A stretch of DNA of 50,507 bases from the NCBI GenBank assembly GCA_020249045.1, contig JADCGK010000098.1, positions 1 to 50,507 of the forward strand. The letters run 5' to 3'. This document shows, piece by piece, positions 1 through 7,539 of the stretch. A program made the position numbers and the translations under genes. The notes below the pieces were generated by a model. It was not told where the DNA came from and did no database searches. It saw only the letters and a list, made by a program, of their open reading frames with translations. This stretch comes from Azospirillum sp. (lineage in GTDB: Bacteria; Pseudomonadota; Alphaproteobacteria; CACIAM-22H2). Numbering within the stretch: the first letter of the stretch is position 1; the number at the start of each line of letters is the position of its first letter.

Positions 1-89
1 CAGGTGCGGACCTCATGGCCGGCTTGGGCGAGGCGCGCGGCCATGCCCGTCCCCATCCGCCCCAAGCCGAGGAACGCGATCCGCGCCAT
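1..89 (-). CDS. NAD-binding dehydrogenase, 3-hydroxyisobutyrate dehydrogenase type (N-terminal fragment)
   Basis: Only the first 29 codons are inside the window; the rest lies beyond the left edge. The reading starts at an ATG (complement of 87-89) and gives MARIAFLGLGRMGTGMAARL, a Rossmann beta-alpha-beta with the GLGRMG signature of the 6-phosphogluconate / 3-hydroxyisobutyrate dehydrogenase superfamily. These enzymes oxidise beta-hydroxyacids or reduce aldehydic acids with NAD(P). The start is only 5 bases after the stop of glpD on the same strand, so the two genes are probably co-transcribed. The substrate cannot be judged from the N-terminus; imine reductases share the same fold. Confidence 0.8.
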   Translation of the reverse strand, partial: MARIAFLGLGRMGTGMAARLAQAGHEVRT

Positions 90-94
90 CGCCG

Positions 95-1633
95 TCACCC
101 CGTCTGTCCAAGCCCGTGCGTGCGCGCGAGATAACCGCCGAGGACGGCCTGCTCGGCGAGCGACAAGTGCAACCCCGTCTTCGTGCGCCGGAACAACACG
201 TCGTTGGCGGTGCGCGCCCATTCCTCGCGGACCATCAGATCGACCTCCGCACCGTAGAGCCCCGCGCCGAAATGCGGGCCGAGCCCGTCGAGGGTTTTCG
301 CCTTGTCGAGGAAGCCGAGCGCGCGCGCCCCTTGGCGGCGCAAGATCGCGCGCAGGTGGTCGGGCGGCACGAAGGCGTAGGTCTTCGCGCACGCGGCGAA
401 AAACCGCTCGAAATCCGAATCCCGGCCGTCGAGCGCGCCGCCGGGCAGTTTCGCGCCCGCCGTCCAAGCGCCCTTTGCGCCGGGGAAGAACGGCGCGAGC
501 TTCTCCATCGCGTGTTCGGCCAAGCGCCGGAAGGTCGTGATCTTGCCGCCGAAGATCGACAAGGCCGGCGCGCGGTCGGCGCCCGCGTCGAGTTCGAGCA
601 CGTAATCGCGCGTGACCTCGCTCGCGTTGTCCGCTCCGTCGTCGTAAAGCGGCCGGACGCCCGCGTAGCTCCAAACCACGTCGGCTTGCGTGACCGGCTT
701 GGCGAGGAAGCGGTTCGCCGCCTTGCACAGATAGTCGGTCTCCTCGGCCGAGATCGCCACGCGCCCCGGATCGCCCTCGTAGACCACGTCGGTCGTGCCG
801 ATCAGCGTGAAGCGCCCCTCATAGGGGATGACGAACACGATGCGCCGGTCTTCGTTCTGCAGGATGAAGGCGTGCTCGCCCTCGTACTGGCGCGCGACAA
901 CGATGTGGCTGCCTTTGACGAGTTTCAGCTTGGCCGGCGCGTTCTGGCCCATCACGCCGGTGATCGTGGACATCACCCACGGCCCCGCGGCGTTGACGAG
1001 CGCCTTTGCGCGCACGTCGGATTTGTGTCCCGACAGACGATCGGACAGGGTGGCCCGCCATTCGCCGTTTTCGCGCCGTGCCGCGGCCACTTGCGTGCGC
1101 ACGCGGATCTCCGCCCCCAGATCGGCCGCGTGCCGTGCGTTCAACGCGACCAGGCGCGCGTCGTCGACCCAGCAATCGGAATAGACGAAGCCGACGGGCA
1201 CGTCCGCGCGCAGGCCGCGGCCGTAGTCGCTGCGCGGCAGATCGACTTTGGTCGAGCCCGGCAGGCGCGATTTTCGTCCCGGCGTCCAACCCAGGTGATC
1301 GTAGAGGAAAAGTCCCGCGCGGATCATCCAAACCGGGCGCAGCGAGGCGTCGTGCGGCAGGACGAAACGCATGGGCCAGACGATATGCGGCGCGCAGTCG
1401 AGCAGCACGTCGCGTTCGGCGAGCGCTTCGCGCACCAACCGGAACTCGTAATGCTCGAGATACCGCAAGCCGCCGTGGATCAGCTTGGACGAGGCCGAGG
1501 ACGTCGCCGAGGCGAGGTCGTTCTGTTCGGCAAGCAGGACTTTGAGGCCGCGGCCCGCGGCGTCGCGGGCGATACCGCAGCCGTTGACGCCGCCGCCGAC
1601 GATCAGAAGGTCGTAAACGGGTGATTCGGACAT
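95..1633 (-). CDS. glpD: Aerobic glycerol-3-phosphate dehydrogenase
   Basis: The 512-residue product has the usual length for GlpD. It begins with the FAD-binding dinucleotide fold (DLLIVGGGVNGCGIARDAA, residues about 9-27), followed by the family stretch SSASSKLIHGGLRYLE (about 46-61) and a central segment with GTTDVVYEGDP that is characteristic of GlpD. GlpD oxidises sn-glycerol-3-phosphate to dihydroxyacetone phosphate at the cytoplasmic membrane and passes electrons to ubiquinone. No glpFK genes are adjacent; the only partner is the dehydrogenase fragment downstream. The ATG at the complement of 1631-1633 is the natural start because the FAD fold follows directly. Confidence 0.95.
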   Translation of the reverse strand: MSESPVYDLLIVGGGVNGCGIARDAAGRGLKVLLAEQNDLASATSSASSKLIHGGLRYLEHYEFRLVREALAERDVLLDCAPHIVWPMRFVLPHDASLRPVWMIRAGLFLYDHLGWTPGRKSRLPGSTKVDLPRSDYGRGLRADVPVGFVYSDCWVDDARLVALNARHAADLGAEIRVRTQVAAARRENGEWRATLSDRLSGHKSDVRAKALVNAAGPWVMSTITGVMGQNAPAKLKLVKGSHIVVARQYEGEHAFILQNEDRRIVFVIPYEGRFTLIGTTDVVYEGDPGRVAISAEETDYLCKAANRFLAKPVTQADVVWSYAGVRPLYDDGADNASEVTRDYVLELDAGADRAPALSIFGGKITTFRRLAEHAMEKLAPFFPGAKGAWTAGAKLPGGALDGRDSDFERFFAACAKTYAFVPPDHLRAILRRQGARALGFLDKAKTLDGLGPHFGAGLYGAEVDLMVREEWARTANDVLFRRTKTGLHLSLAEQAVLGGYLARTHGLGQTG

Positions 1634-1743
1634 GACGGCGGGAGAATAGCCCGCAGTTCAGCAGCAAGACGAGACTGTTATTCGATCAAAGCTGTGGTTT
1701 ATCGACGTCAGGCAGCGGCAAAAGTGCGCAACGCTGGCACAAA

Positions 1744-2166
1744 TCACCCGTTTTCATTCAGTTGCTTCATTGCGAGCTCGTGCCTCCGCGCGCGCTCATT
1801 TTCCGATATTGCTGCTTCCCGGCCGATGTGGGATTCCACGAACTTGGAATTGGAGCCCATGGCATACATCTTCGCGACAGCTCCAAACGTAAAAAGTAAA
1901 ATGCTTGCTAATACACAAATCAAAAAATCAATACTAGAGAACTCGAGTTTGAGCAGAGAAGCCACGACCTTCATGGTCCCCGCATAAATCAGCAACATGA
2001 ATGCAGCGATATGAAGAACAACGCCGCCTTTTTTATCAGCTAAACGAGAAGAAATATCAACTAACCTCTCGGTTATATGCAGTGCTTGTTTAACCGTCAC
2101 TGAAGCAACGTCAGTTGCGGCTGAGTTTACGGGTTTTGAGGTTGTCGTGTTAGAAACATCTGTCAT
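1744..2166 (-). CDS. AT-rich orphan two-helix membrane protein
   Basis: I do not recognise this 140-residue protein. A Thr/Ser/Val-rich N-terminus of about 50 residues is followed by two hydrophobic segments (about 49-74 and 78-104) and a charged C-terminal helix rich in Glu, Arg and Lys, so it is probably an inner-membrane protein. Base use is clearly unlike the neighbours: bases 1861-1920 contain 23 G/C of 60, while flanking genes are strongly GC-rich and use GC-ending codons. A near-consensus promoter sits directly upstream and the ATG lies where transcription should begin, so the mRNA may be leaderless. Both facts suggest recent acquisition. An internal GTG start is possible. Function unknown. 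Confidence 0.7.
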   Translation of the reverse strand: MTDVSNTTTSKPVNSAATDVASVTVKQALHITERLVDISSRLADKKGGVVLHIAAFMLLIYAGTMKVVASLLKLEFSSIDFLICVLASILLFTFGAVAKMYAMGSNSKFVESHIGREAAISENERARRHELAMKQLNENG

Positions 2167-2172
2167 ATTAAT

Positions 2173-2201
2173 TTTATATAATGAAAAACCTTTATTGTCA
2201 A
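2173..2201 (-). promoter_or_regulatory. Consensus sigma-70 promoter of the AT-rich gene
   Basis: On the minus strand TTGACA (2196-2201) is followed by a 17-base spacer and TATAAA (2173-2178). Only six bases separate the -10 box from the ATG (A at 2166), so the predicted transcription start coincides with the start codon and leaves no room for a Shine-Dalgarno sequence. It is among the best-matching promoters in the window. Confidence 0.65.
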
Positions 2202-2208
2202 TTATGTT

Positions 2209-2529
2209 TTAGCGTCGCGTAAAACCGGCGTCGGTCAGGCAAGCTGCAAGCGACGCGTCGCGCGCGCGGATCCGCGCGGCAAGCCGCGCATAGGCGGCAT
2301 CCGCGTCGCGCTGGCACGCGTCGCGCGCGATCGTCGAGATTTCGCCGCCGCAGGGGCGCGGCAGCGGCGCTGGCGGTCCCGCCGCGTCTTCGGCCCGCGC
2401 TTCGCACGCCGCGCGCGCGCTTTGAGCTTGCGGACCGCCCAGCGTCGGGTGGACCCATTCGGGCTCGGTGCTCGCGCAACCCGCCAGCAGCGGGATCAGA
2501 AGACCGAAAACTTTCCGCATTCTCGCCAT
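2209..2529 (-). CDS. Small lipoprotein with W-x-HP-x-L motif
   Basis: The 106-residue protein begins with a lipoprotein signal peptide ending in LLAGC (Cys at about residue 18). The mature part starts EPEWVHPTLGG and ends CLTDAGFTRR, with two further Cys between (about 42 and 60). I do not recognise the family. The lipoprotein at 3610-3960 has the same plan: lipobox, W-x-HP-x-L, an alanine-rich stretch with a Cys, and a terminal CL-x(3)-GF. The two therefore look like diverged paralogues on either side of the LpxR-like gene. It is divergent from the LpxR-like gene, with about 50 bases between starts. A start four codons later is also possible. Confidence 0.7.
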   Translation of the reverse strand: MARMRKVFGLLIPLLAGCASTEPEWVHPTLGGPQAQSARAACEARAEDAAGPPAPLPRPCGGEISTIARDACQRDADAAYARLAARIRARDASLAACLTDAGFTRR

Positions 2530-2578
2530 GCGGGCATCATGCTAGCGCGTTCTCCTGCGCTCGGATATGAGCGGAAGC

Positions 2579-3616
2579 ATGAAATCGATCCGGTTCCTGG
2601 TCTTCGGCATCGCGTGTGCGTTCGCGGCCCCGGCGGCGGGGCGCGATGCGACCCCCGTTTGGGACTGGCGCGGCACCTATTCGATCCTGGTCGAGAACGA
2701 CAAATTCAATTCCTGGGATCAAGGCAAGCAGACCGATCGGAACTTCACCAACGGCCTGCGGATCAACTGGATGTCCGAACCGGGCCTGCGCTGGGAACCG
2801 CTGAAGGCGCTCGCCGCATGGGTGCCGGTGTTCGACGCTTCGGGCAAGACGCGCGCGGGGTTCGCGCTCGGGCAAAACATTTATACGCCCGAAGATATTT
2901 CGCGCCGCGATCTGGTGCGCACCGACCGGCCTTATTCGGGTTGGACTTATCTGGCTGCGGCGCTGACGTCGGATTTGGGCGGCGAGGGCAAAGGTCGGCT
3001 GGATACGCTCGAGTTGCAACTCGGCCTCGTCGGTCCGCAAAGCTTCGCCGAGCAGACCCAGAAGGAATGGCACAAGCTGATCGGCGCGCGGCCGCCGTTG
3101 GGCTGGAACAATCAATTGCGCAACGAGCCGGGCGTCGCATTGTTCTACGAACGCAAATGGCGGCGCCAGGAAACGCCGATCGCCAGGATCGGATGGTTGG
3201 AAATCGACGCCACGCCGCATATCGGCGGGTCGGTCGGAAACGTGTTCACCTACGCCGCCGCCGGCGCCACGTTCCGGATCGGCAACGACCTTTCCGTCGA
3301 TTACGGCCCGCCGCGCATCCGACCGGGGCTGGCGGGATCGATGCACATCGATCCGCCGGCCGACGGGTTCGCGTACTACGCCTTTTTCGGGTTCGAGGGG
3401 CGGGCGGTCGCACGTGACATCACGCTCGACGGCAACACTCTGGCGCGCAGCCATTCGGTCGATCGGCGGCCCTTGGTCGGCGATCTGCAAATGGGCGTGG
3501 CCGCGTTGGTGGGGCCGATGCGCGGCACCTTCAGCTATGTGATGCGCACGCGCGAATTCGACGGCCAACGCAGCCCCGACCGCTTCGGCGCCTTGTCGAT
3601 TTCGTATCGCTATTGA
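2579..3616 (+). CDS. lpxR: Lipid A deacylase LpxR family protein (DUF2219)
   Basis: The product has about 345 residues, with a signal peptide (MKSIRFLVFGIACAFAAPAAG) and a predicted outer-membrane beta-barrel. LpxR removes the 3'-acyloxyacyl group of lipid A in a Ca2+-dependent reaction. The residues known from Salmonella LpxR can be placed: Asn-Asp in VENDKF (about 39-43), Thr in FTNGLR (about 56-61), Gln and His in QKEWHKLIG, and the family stretch WNNQLRNEP. The enzyme may therefore be active. I chose the second ATG (2579) because it gives a canonical signal peptide; an in-frame ATG at 2567 adds four residues. The stop overlaps the stop of the convergent lipoprotein gene by 7 bases. Confidence 0.85.
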   Translation: MKSIRFLVFGIACAFAAPAAGRDATPVWDWRGTYSILVENDKFNSWDQGKQTDRNFTNGLRINWMSEPGLRWEPLKALAAWVPVFDASGKTRAGFALGQNIYTPEDISRRDLVRTDRPYSGWTYLAAALTSDLGGEGKGRLDTLELQLGLVGPQSFAEQTQKEWHKLIGARPPLGWNNQLRNEPGVALFYERKWRRQETPIARIGWLEIDATPHIGGSVGNVFTYAAAGATFRIGNDLSVDYGPPRIRPGLAGSMHIDPPADGFAYYAFFGFEGRAVARDITLDGNTLARSHSVDRRPLVGDLQMGVAALVGPMRGTFSYVMRTREFDGQRSPDRFGALSISYRY

Positions 3617-3960
3617 GGGACGGGAACGAGCCGGAAGCCCTTGTTGCGCAGACAGAAATCGCGCAAGCGCATCTCGTCGAACCAAGTGTCGTTGAACGAT
3701 GGCCGCGCGGACCACGGATCGTAGGCGTAAAGCCGCCCATCGCGTCCGCGCAGGTAACTCGGCCGCGACCAGCGGTTCATCCATGCGCGCGATTGCGCTT
3801 CCGACCACGCTTGCCGGCCGCAATCGGCATATTCGGCCCCGGCTTCGGCGTCGGACAATGACGGGTGCTGCCAACGCAGCGCCGGCCCGCATGCGGCGAG
3901 CGATAAAAGGGCGGCGAGGGCGAGGATGCGGCGCAAGTTGGGTCCCGTTCGCGCCGACAA
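3610..3960 (-). CDS. Small lipoprotein, paralogue-like to the one at 2209-2529
   Basis: About 116 residues with a signal peptide ending in LSLAACG, so a lipid-anchored protein is expected. The mature part contains WQHPSLSDAEAG, a Cys at about 47, an aromatic and Arg-rich middle (SRPSYLRGRDGRLYAYDPW), and the end CLRNKGFRLVPVPQ. It resembles the 2209-2529 lipoprotein in the W-x-HP-x-L and CL-x(3)-GF motifs but has the extra tyrosine-rich middle. No ATG is available; the longest form starts with TTG at 3960, and a TTG at 3936 would give a more typical short signal peptide. It converges on the LpxR-like gene with a 7-base overlap. Family and function are unknown to me. Confidence 0.65.
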   Translation of the reverse strand: MSARTGPNLRRILALAALLSLAACGPALRWQHPSLSDAEAGAEYADCGRQAWSEAQSRAWMNRWSRPSYLRGRDGRLYAYDPWSARPSFNDTWFDEMRLRDFCLRNKGFRLVPVPQ

Positions 3961-4003
3961 CGCGAAAGGGAAGGGTTCTATTTCGACGGCCGGGAAGGGC
4001 GGA

Positions 4004-4078
4004 TGGCTCCCTGGGCAAGATTCGAACTTGCGACCAGCCGATTAACAGTCGGCTGCTCTACCGCTGAGCTACCAGGGA
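4004..4078 (-). tRNA. tRNA-Asn (GTT)
   Basis: The reverse complement folds as a full cloverleaf. The acceptor arms TCCCTGG/CCAGGGA pair perfectly, the anticodon loop CTGTTAA carries GTT, the T-arm contains GTTCGAATC, the discriminator base is G, and CCA is encoded. It lies 65 bases downstream of tRNA-Cys on the same strand. Asn-tRNA here is probably made by tRNA-dependent amidation, given the features of AspRS at 18594. Confidence 0.97.
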
Positions 4079-4143
4079 ACACGTCTCCGATGCGGGCGGG
4101 CTTATAGCCGAAGGCCCCGCCGCTCGCCAGTGTAAATCCGCGC

Positions 4144-4218
4144 TGGAGGCCGAGGGCGGAATCGAACCGCCGTATATCGGATTTGCAATCCGATGCATTA
4201 CCACTTTGCTACTCGGCC
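4144..4218 (-). tRNA. tRNA-Cys (GCA)
   Basis: The reverse complement gives a perfect acceptor stem GGCCGAG/CTCGGCC, anticodon GCA in the loop TTGCAAA, T-arm GTTCGATTC, discriminator T and an encoded CCA end. A good promoter lies just upstream (4235-4263). Confidence 0.97.
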
Positions 4219-4234
4219 GCCGACGCGAGCGCCC

Positions 4235-4263
4235 CATATAGGCGTGCGGCCGGTCGGGGTCAA
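4235..4263 (-). promoter_or_regulatory. Promoter of tRNA-Cys
   Basis: On the minus strand TTGACC (4258-4263), a 17-base spacer and TATATG (4235-4240) lie 16 bases before the mature 5' end of tRNA-Cys. This is the expected placement for a stable-RNA promoter; tRNA-Asn could be read from the same start. Confidence 0.6.
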
Positions 4264-4308
4264 TATTCCCGCGTAACGAACCGCTTACGTACTGAAATGC
4301 GCTTTCAG

Positions 4309-4337
4309 TTGTCGCGTGTTGCGGAGCACCATATATA
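4309..4337 (+). promoter_or_regulatory. Promoter of the pcm-like / rhodanese / tolC group
   Basis: TTGTCG (4309-4314), a 17-base spacer and TATATA (4332-4337) predict transcription from about 4344. That gives a 5' leader of roughly 35 bases to the ATG at 4379 and argues against the earlier in-frame start at 4316, which lies upstream of the -10 box. Confidence 0.5.
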
Positions 4338-4378
4338 TGGGGACGTTAACGTATTCGCCCTCGGGGGGCCCTATCGCC

Positions 4379-4933
4379 ATGGATTTCGCCGAACGCCGCC
4401 GCAATATGGTCGAAGGCCAGCTGCGCACGAATAAGGTGATCGACGAGCGCCTGATCGCCGCGATGGGGCGGGTCGAGCGCGAGAAATTCGTACCCGCGCG
4501 GCTGGCCGGGGTCGCCTATGTCGACGAGGATATCGCGCTGGGCGGGGGAAAGTATCTGATGGAGCCGATGGTCTTCGCCCGCTTGGTGCAGGCCCTGGCG
4601 CTGAACCCCGGCGAGCGCGTGCTGGTCGTCGGCGATTTCTCCGGTTATGCGGCGGCGGTTTTGCGCGAAATGGGCGTGGGTTTGGCCTCCGACGCGGACG
4701 AATCCCCCGTCGATGCGGTCTTGTTCGCCGGCGCGGTGGGCGAGTTGCGAGGCCGTTACGCGGATCGCCTGACCGAAGGCGGTCGTATGGCGGCGGTGGT
4801 CGTGGAACCGGGCGAGCCCGGTCGTGCCACGTTGTGGCGAAAAATCGGCGGCGCGCTTTCGAGCCTCGTGATGTTCGACGCGGCGACACCCGTTCTGCCC
4901 GGCTTCGAAAAAACCCCGAGCTTCGTGCTTTGA
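4379..4933 (+). CDS. Degenerate protein-L-isoaspartate methyltransferase homologue
   Basis: The 184-residue protein aligns by eye with the PCMT family: an N-terminal helix RRRNMVEGQLRTNKV (7-20), then EKFVPARLAGVAYVDEDIALGGG, then a Rossmann-like core. The SAM-binding glycine motif, normally of the form EIGTGSGYQ, reads VVGDFSGYAAA (83-93). The usual acidic residue after strand 2 and the downstream D-G loop are hard to find. It is shorter than true Pcm, and a canonical copy is present at 49128-49763. It may have lost methyltransferase activity. It overlaps the rhodanese gene by four bases, and a promoter precedes it. Start chosen at 4379 because homology begins there. Confidence 0.75.
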   Translation: MDFAERRRNMVEGQLRTNKVIDERLIAAMGRVEREKFVPARLAGVAYVDEDIALGGGKYLMEPMVFARLVQALALNPGERVLVVGDFSGYAAAVLREMGVGLASDADESPVDAVLFAGAVGELRGRYADRLTEGGRMAAVVVEPGEPGRATLWRKIGGALSSLVMFDAATPVLPGFEKTPSFVL

Positions 4934-5259
4934 GCGACCATCCGTTGCAAATCGGCGTCGACGACTTAAAGGCGTGGCGCGCGGAAGGCCGGCAAGTCTG
5001 CGTGCTCGATGTGCGCGAGACTTGGGAGTACGAAATTTGCCGAATCGAAGGTAGTTTGAACATTCCAATGGCGACGGTGCCCGAGTCGCTCGACCGCCTG
5101 CCGCCGGAGGGTCAGATCGTCGTCGTGTGCCATCACGGCGGCCGCTCGATGCGGGTCGTTTCCTGGTTGCGTTCGCAAGGCGTGGATCGGGCGATCAATC
5201 TGGCGGGTGGCGTCGATCAATGGGCCGAGCGGGTCGAGCCCGGCATGCAACGGTATTGA
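4930..5259 (+). CDS. Rhodanese-like sulfurtransferase, single domain
   Basis: About 109 residues, the size of a single rhodanese domain. Motifs are VCVLDVRETWEYE (about 23-35), GSLNIPM (41-47) and the active-site loop CHHGGRSM with the persulfide-forming Cys at about 67, then GVDQWAERVEPGMQRY at the end. Such proteins move sulfane sulfur in the cytoplasm; the acceptor is unknown. The start is most likely TTG at 4930, overlapping the stop of the preceding gene (TTGA), which suggests translational coupling. A longer in-frame opening runs back to 4834 inside the upstream gene and is probably not used. tolC follows 18 bases later. Confidence 0.85.
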   Translation: MSDHPLQIGVDDLKAWRAEGRQVCVLDVRETWEYEICRIEGSLNIPMATVPESLDRLPPEGQIVVVCHHGGRSMRVVSWLRSQGVDRAINLAGGVDQWAERVEPGMQRY

Positions 5260-5277
5260 GGCGGAGAAGGGGATTTC

Positions 5278-6696
5278 ATGACGCGGCGCGGGACGTTTTT
5301 GAAGGGCACGACGGCGACGGCGGTATTGGCCGCTTTCCTGGCGCTGGCCACGCCGGCGGGCGCCCAGTCGATCGAGGAAGCGCTGGCCAACGCCTATCGC
5401 ACCAATCCCGAATTGCTCGCCCAACGCGCGGCGTTGCGCGCGACCGACGAAACCGTTCCGCAGGCGCTGTCGCAGTGGCGCCCGTCGATCACGTTGTCGG
5501 GCAACACCGGCCGGGCGCGGGATTTCTCGTCCTCGACGACGACCAATTTCGGTGCCAACGGCTCGCGCGACCAAACGACAACCGAAAACGAGCGCGTGCG
5601 CACGCCGATGTCGGCGACGCTGACGCTGACCCAGCCTCTTTATCGCGGCGGCCGTTCGACGGCCGAACTCGCGCGCGCGGAAGCCAACGTTTCGGCCGGG
5701 CGCGCGCAACTCGACGCGATCGAACAGCGCGTGCTGCTCGATACGGCGACCGCCTACATCAATCTCGCCCAGGCCTTCGCGGTGCTGGAACTGAACATCA
5801 ACAACGTGCAGGTTCTCCAGCGCCAGTTGGACGCCGCGCGCGACCGCTTCCAAGTCGGCGAAATCACCCGCACGGACGTCAGCCAGGCGGAATCCCGCCT
5901 CGCACAGGCGCAAGCGAGCCGCACGCGCTCGGAAGGCGACGTTGCCACCGCGCGCGCCACCTTCCTGCGTACGGCGGGCGTGGAAGCCGGGCGCGTGCGC
6001 GTGCCGGCCGTGCCGCGCGGCATTCCGGGTACGGAGGCCGACGCGCGCGCGATGGCGCAGACCGTGAACCCCAACGTCGTCCAGGCGCGCTTCGCCCACG
6101 ACGCGGCCTCCCAGGATGTGGCGCTGGTCGAAGGCGAGCAATTGCCGACCGTCGCTTTGCAGGCCGACGCGATCAAGGCGCGCGAGACCCAAACGCGCGG
6201 CGTCACGCGCGATACGGTCGATTTGTTGCTGACGTTCTCGGTGCCGATCTATCAGCAGGGCGCGACCGACGCGCGCGTGCGCGGCGCCAAGCAGACCCAA
6301 GGCCAGCGCCGGACGCAAATCGACGTCGCCACGCGCCAAGCGGTCGACGACGCGACACGCGGCTGGCAGCAATTGCAGACCGCGCGCGCGCAGATCGGGT
6401 CCTTCACAGCGCAGATCCGCGCCAACGAAATCGCGCTCGAGGGCGTCGAGCAGGAAGCCCGCGTGGGGTCGCGCACCGTTCTCGACGTGCTGAACGCCGA
6501 GCAGGAATTGCTCAACAGCCGCGTGAGCCTGGTGCAAGCCCAGCGGGACGAAGTGCTGGCCGCCTTCCAACTGCTGTCGGCTGTGGGCCGGCTGCGGGCG
6601 AGCGAGTTGGGCCTGCCGGTTGAGATCTACGATCCGGCCGCCAACCTCGGCGCCGTACGTGGCCGGTGGCGGGGTAACGACATACCGGGCGAGTGA
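5278..6696 (+). CDS. tolC: TolC-family outer membrane efflux / type I secretion channel
   Basis: The 472-residue protein has a signal peptide (to about residue 29, ATPAGAQS) and two internally related halves of long alpha-helical, Gln/Ala/Arg-rich sequence, as in TolC. The start of the mature protein, SIEEALANAYRTNPELLAQRA, and LTLTQPLYRGGRS are family signatures. The second half carries FSVPIYQQGATDARVRGA and ends with VGSRTVLDVLNAEQELLNSR. TolC trimers form a periplasm-spanning exit duct for ABC, RND and MFS exporters. A strong Shine-Dalgarno (GGAG-AAGGGG) precedes the ATG. No periplasmic adaptor gene is nearby; the MFS gene at 10289 is of a class that normally works without TolC. Confidence 0.92.
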   Translation: MTRRGTFLKGTTATAVLAAFLALATPAGAQSIEEALANAYRTNPELLAQRAALRATDETVPQALSQWRPSITLSGNTGRARDFSSSTTTNFGANGSRDQTTTENERVRTPMSATLTLTQPLYRGGRSTAELARAEANVSAGRAQLDAIEQRVLLDTATAYINLAQAFAVLELNINNVQVLQRQLDAARDRFQVGEITRTDVSQAESRLAQAQASRTRSEGDVATARATFLRTAGVEAGRVRVPAVPRGIPGTEADARAMAQTVNPNVVQARFAHDAASQDVALVEGEQLPTVALQADAIKARETQTRGVTRDTVDLLLTFSVPIYQQGATDARVRGAKQTQGQRRTQIDVATRQAVDDATRGWQQLQTARAQIGSFTAQIRANEIALEGVEQEARVGSRTVLDVLNAEQELLNSRVSLVQAQRDEVLAAFQLLSAVGRLRASELGLPVEIYDPAANLGAVRGRWRGNDIPGE

Positions 6697-6842
6697 GCAG
6701 GGGGCCTGCGCGGGGGCCGAAGCCGCCGCCGGGTTTATCTCTGGCGTCCGGCCGGGGCCTCGCTTAATCTCATGTCCCGGAATGGCTTAGCGACGATTCG
6801 CGAGGCCTCAGCGCGTGTGAAGGCGTTTGGATCGAAACGACG

Positions 6843-7505
6843 ATGACGGATCCGAAAAATCAGCAAGAACCGTCGATGGAGGAAATCCTCGCCTCCATCC
6901 GTCGTATCATTTCCGAAGATGGCGACGCGGGCAAAACCCCGCCGGCGGCCCCTGCCGCTGAGGCTGCACCGCCGCCGCCACCGCCACCACCTCCGCCTGC
7001 TGCGGCACCGCCCCCGCCGCCGCCGCCGCCCCCTCCGCCGCCGATGGCGGAACCCGAGCCGATGCCCGAACCCGAGCCGATGCCGGAGTTCGAGCCCGAG
7101 CCTGCGATGGAGATGGCGCCACCTCCGCCGCCTCCGCCCCCGCCGCCGCCACCACCGCCCCCGCCGCCGCGTCCGCGCATGGCGATGCCGGAGCCCGAGC
7201 CCATCGACGACGTTCTGGAACTGACCAACGTCGTGGACAAGCCGCCGCCGGTGATGGCGGGCGAGCCCAATCGTTTGATGTCCGACGATGCCGCGAACAA
7301 GGCGTCGGAATCCTTGCAGGGGTTGCAGGCGCGCGTGCCGCGCAATCTGCTGCTGGGCAATTCGGACCTGACGATCGAGGATCTCGTGCGCGCCGAACTG
7401 CGCCCGATCCTCAAGGCGTGGCTCGACCAGTATCTGCCCGATTTGGTCGAGCGTATGGTCCAGCGCGAAATCCGCCGGATCACCCGTGAATCTCAGGACT
7501 ATTGA
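6843..7505 (+). CDS. popZ: PopZ-type polar organising protein (DUF2497)
   Basis: The 220-residue protein has the three-part PopZ plan. The N-terminal helix is SMEEILASIRRIISEDG (11-27), the region that recruits partners in Caulobacter PopZ. The middle is a Pro/Glu-rich disordered linker (about 32-120). The C-terminus holds helices for self-assembly: LTIEDLVRAELRPILKAWLDQ (about 178-198) and LVERMVQREIRRITRES (about 203-219). PopZ forms a polar microdomain that anchors ParB-parS and cell-cycle regulators. The linker contains proline runs of 10, 12 and 17 residues, far more proline-pure than the Pro/Glu/Asp mix of Caulobacter PopZ. valS follows after 34 bases. The role in this organism is inferred from the domains. 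Confidence 0.88.
   Translation: MTDPKNQQEPSMEEILASIRRIISEDGDAGKTPPAAPAAEAAPPPPPPPPPPAAAPPPPPPPPPPPPMAEPEPMPEPEPMPEFEPEPAMEMAPPPPPPPPPPPPPPPPPRPRMAMPEPEPIDDVLELTNVVDKPPPVMAGEPNRLMSDDAANKASESLQGLQARVPRNLLLGNSDLTIEDLVRAELRPILKAWLDQYLPDLVERMVQREIRRITRESQDY
6969..7169 (+). repeat. Proline-codon runs in popZ
   Basis: Three uninterrupted proline-codon tracts occupy 6969-6998 (10 codons), 7008-7043 (12 codons) and 7119-7169 (17 codons), mostly CCG with CCC, CCT and CCA mixed in. Between the second and third lies a short PEPMPEPEPMPEFEPEP segment that is itself repetitive. Such low-complexity DNA can slip in replication, so length differences between strains would be expected. Confidence 0.9.
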
Positions 7506-7539
7506 GCGTTCGGCGCTGTCCGTCTAAACACGGCGCACC

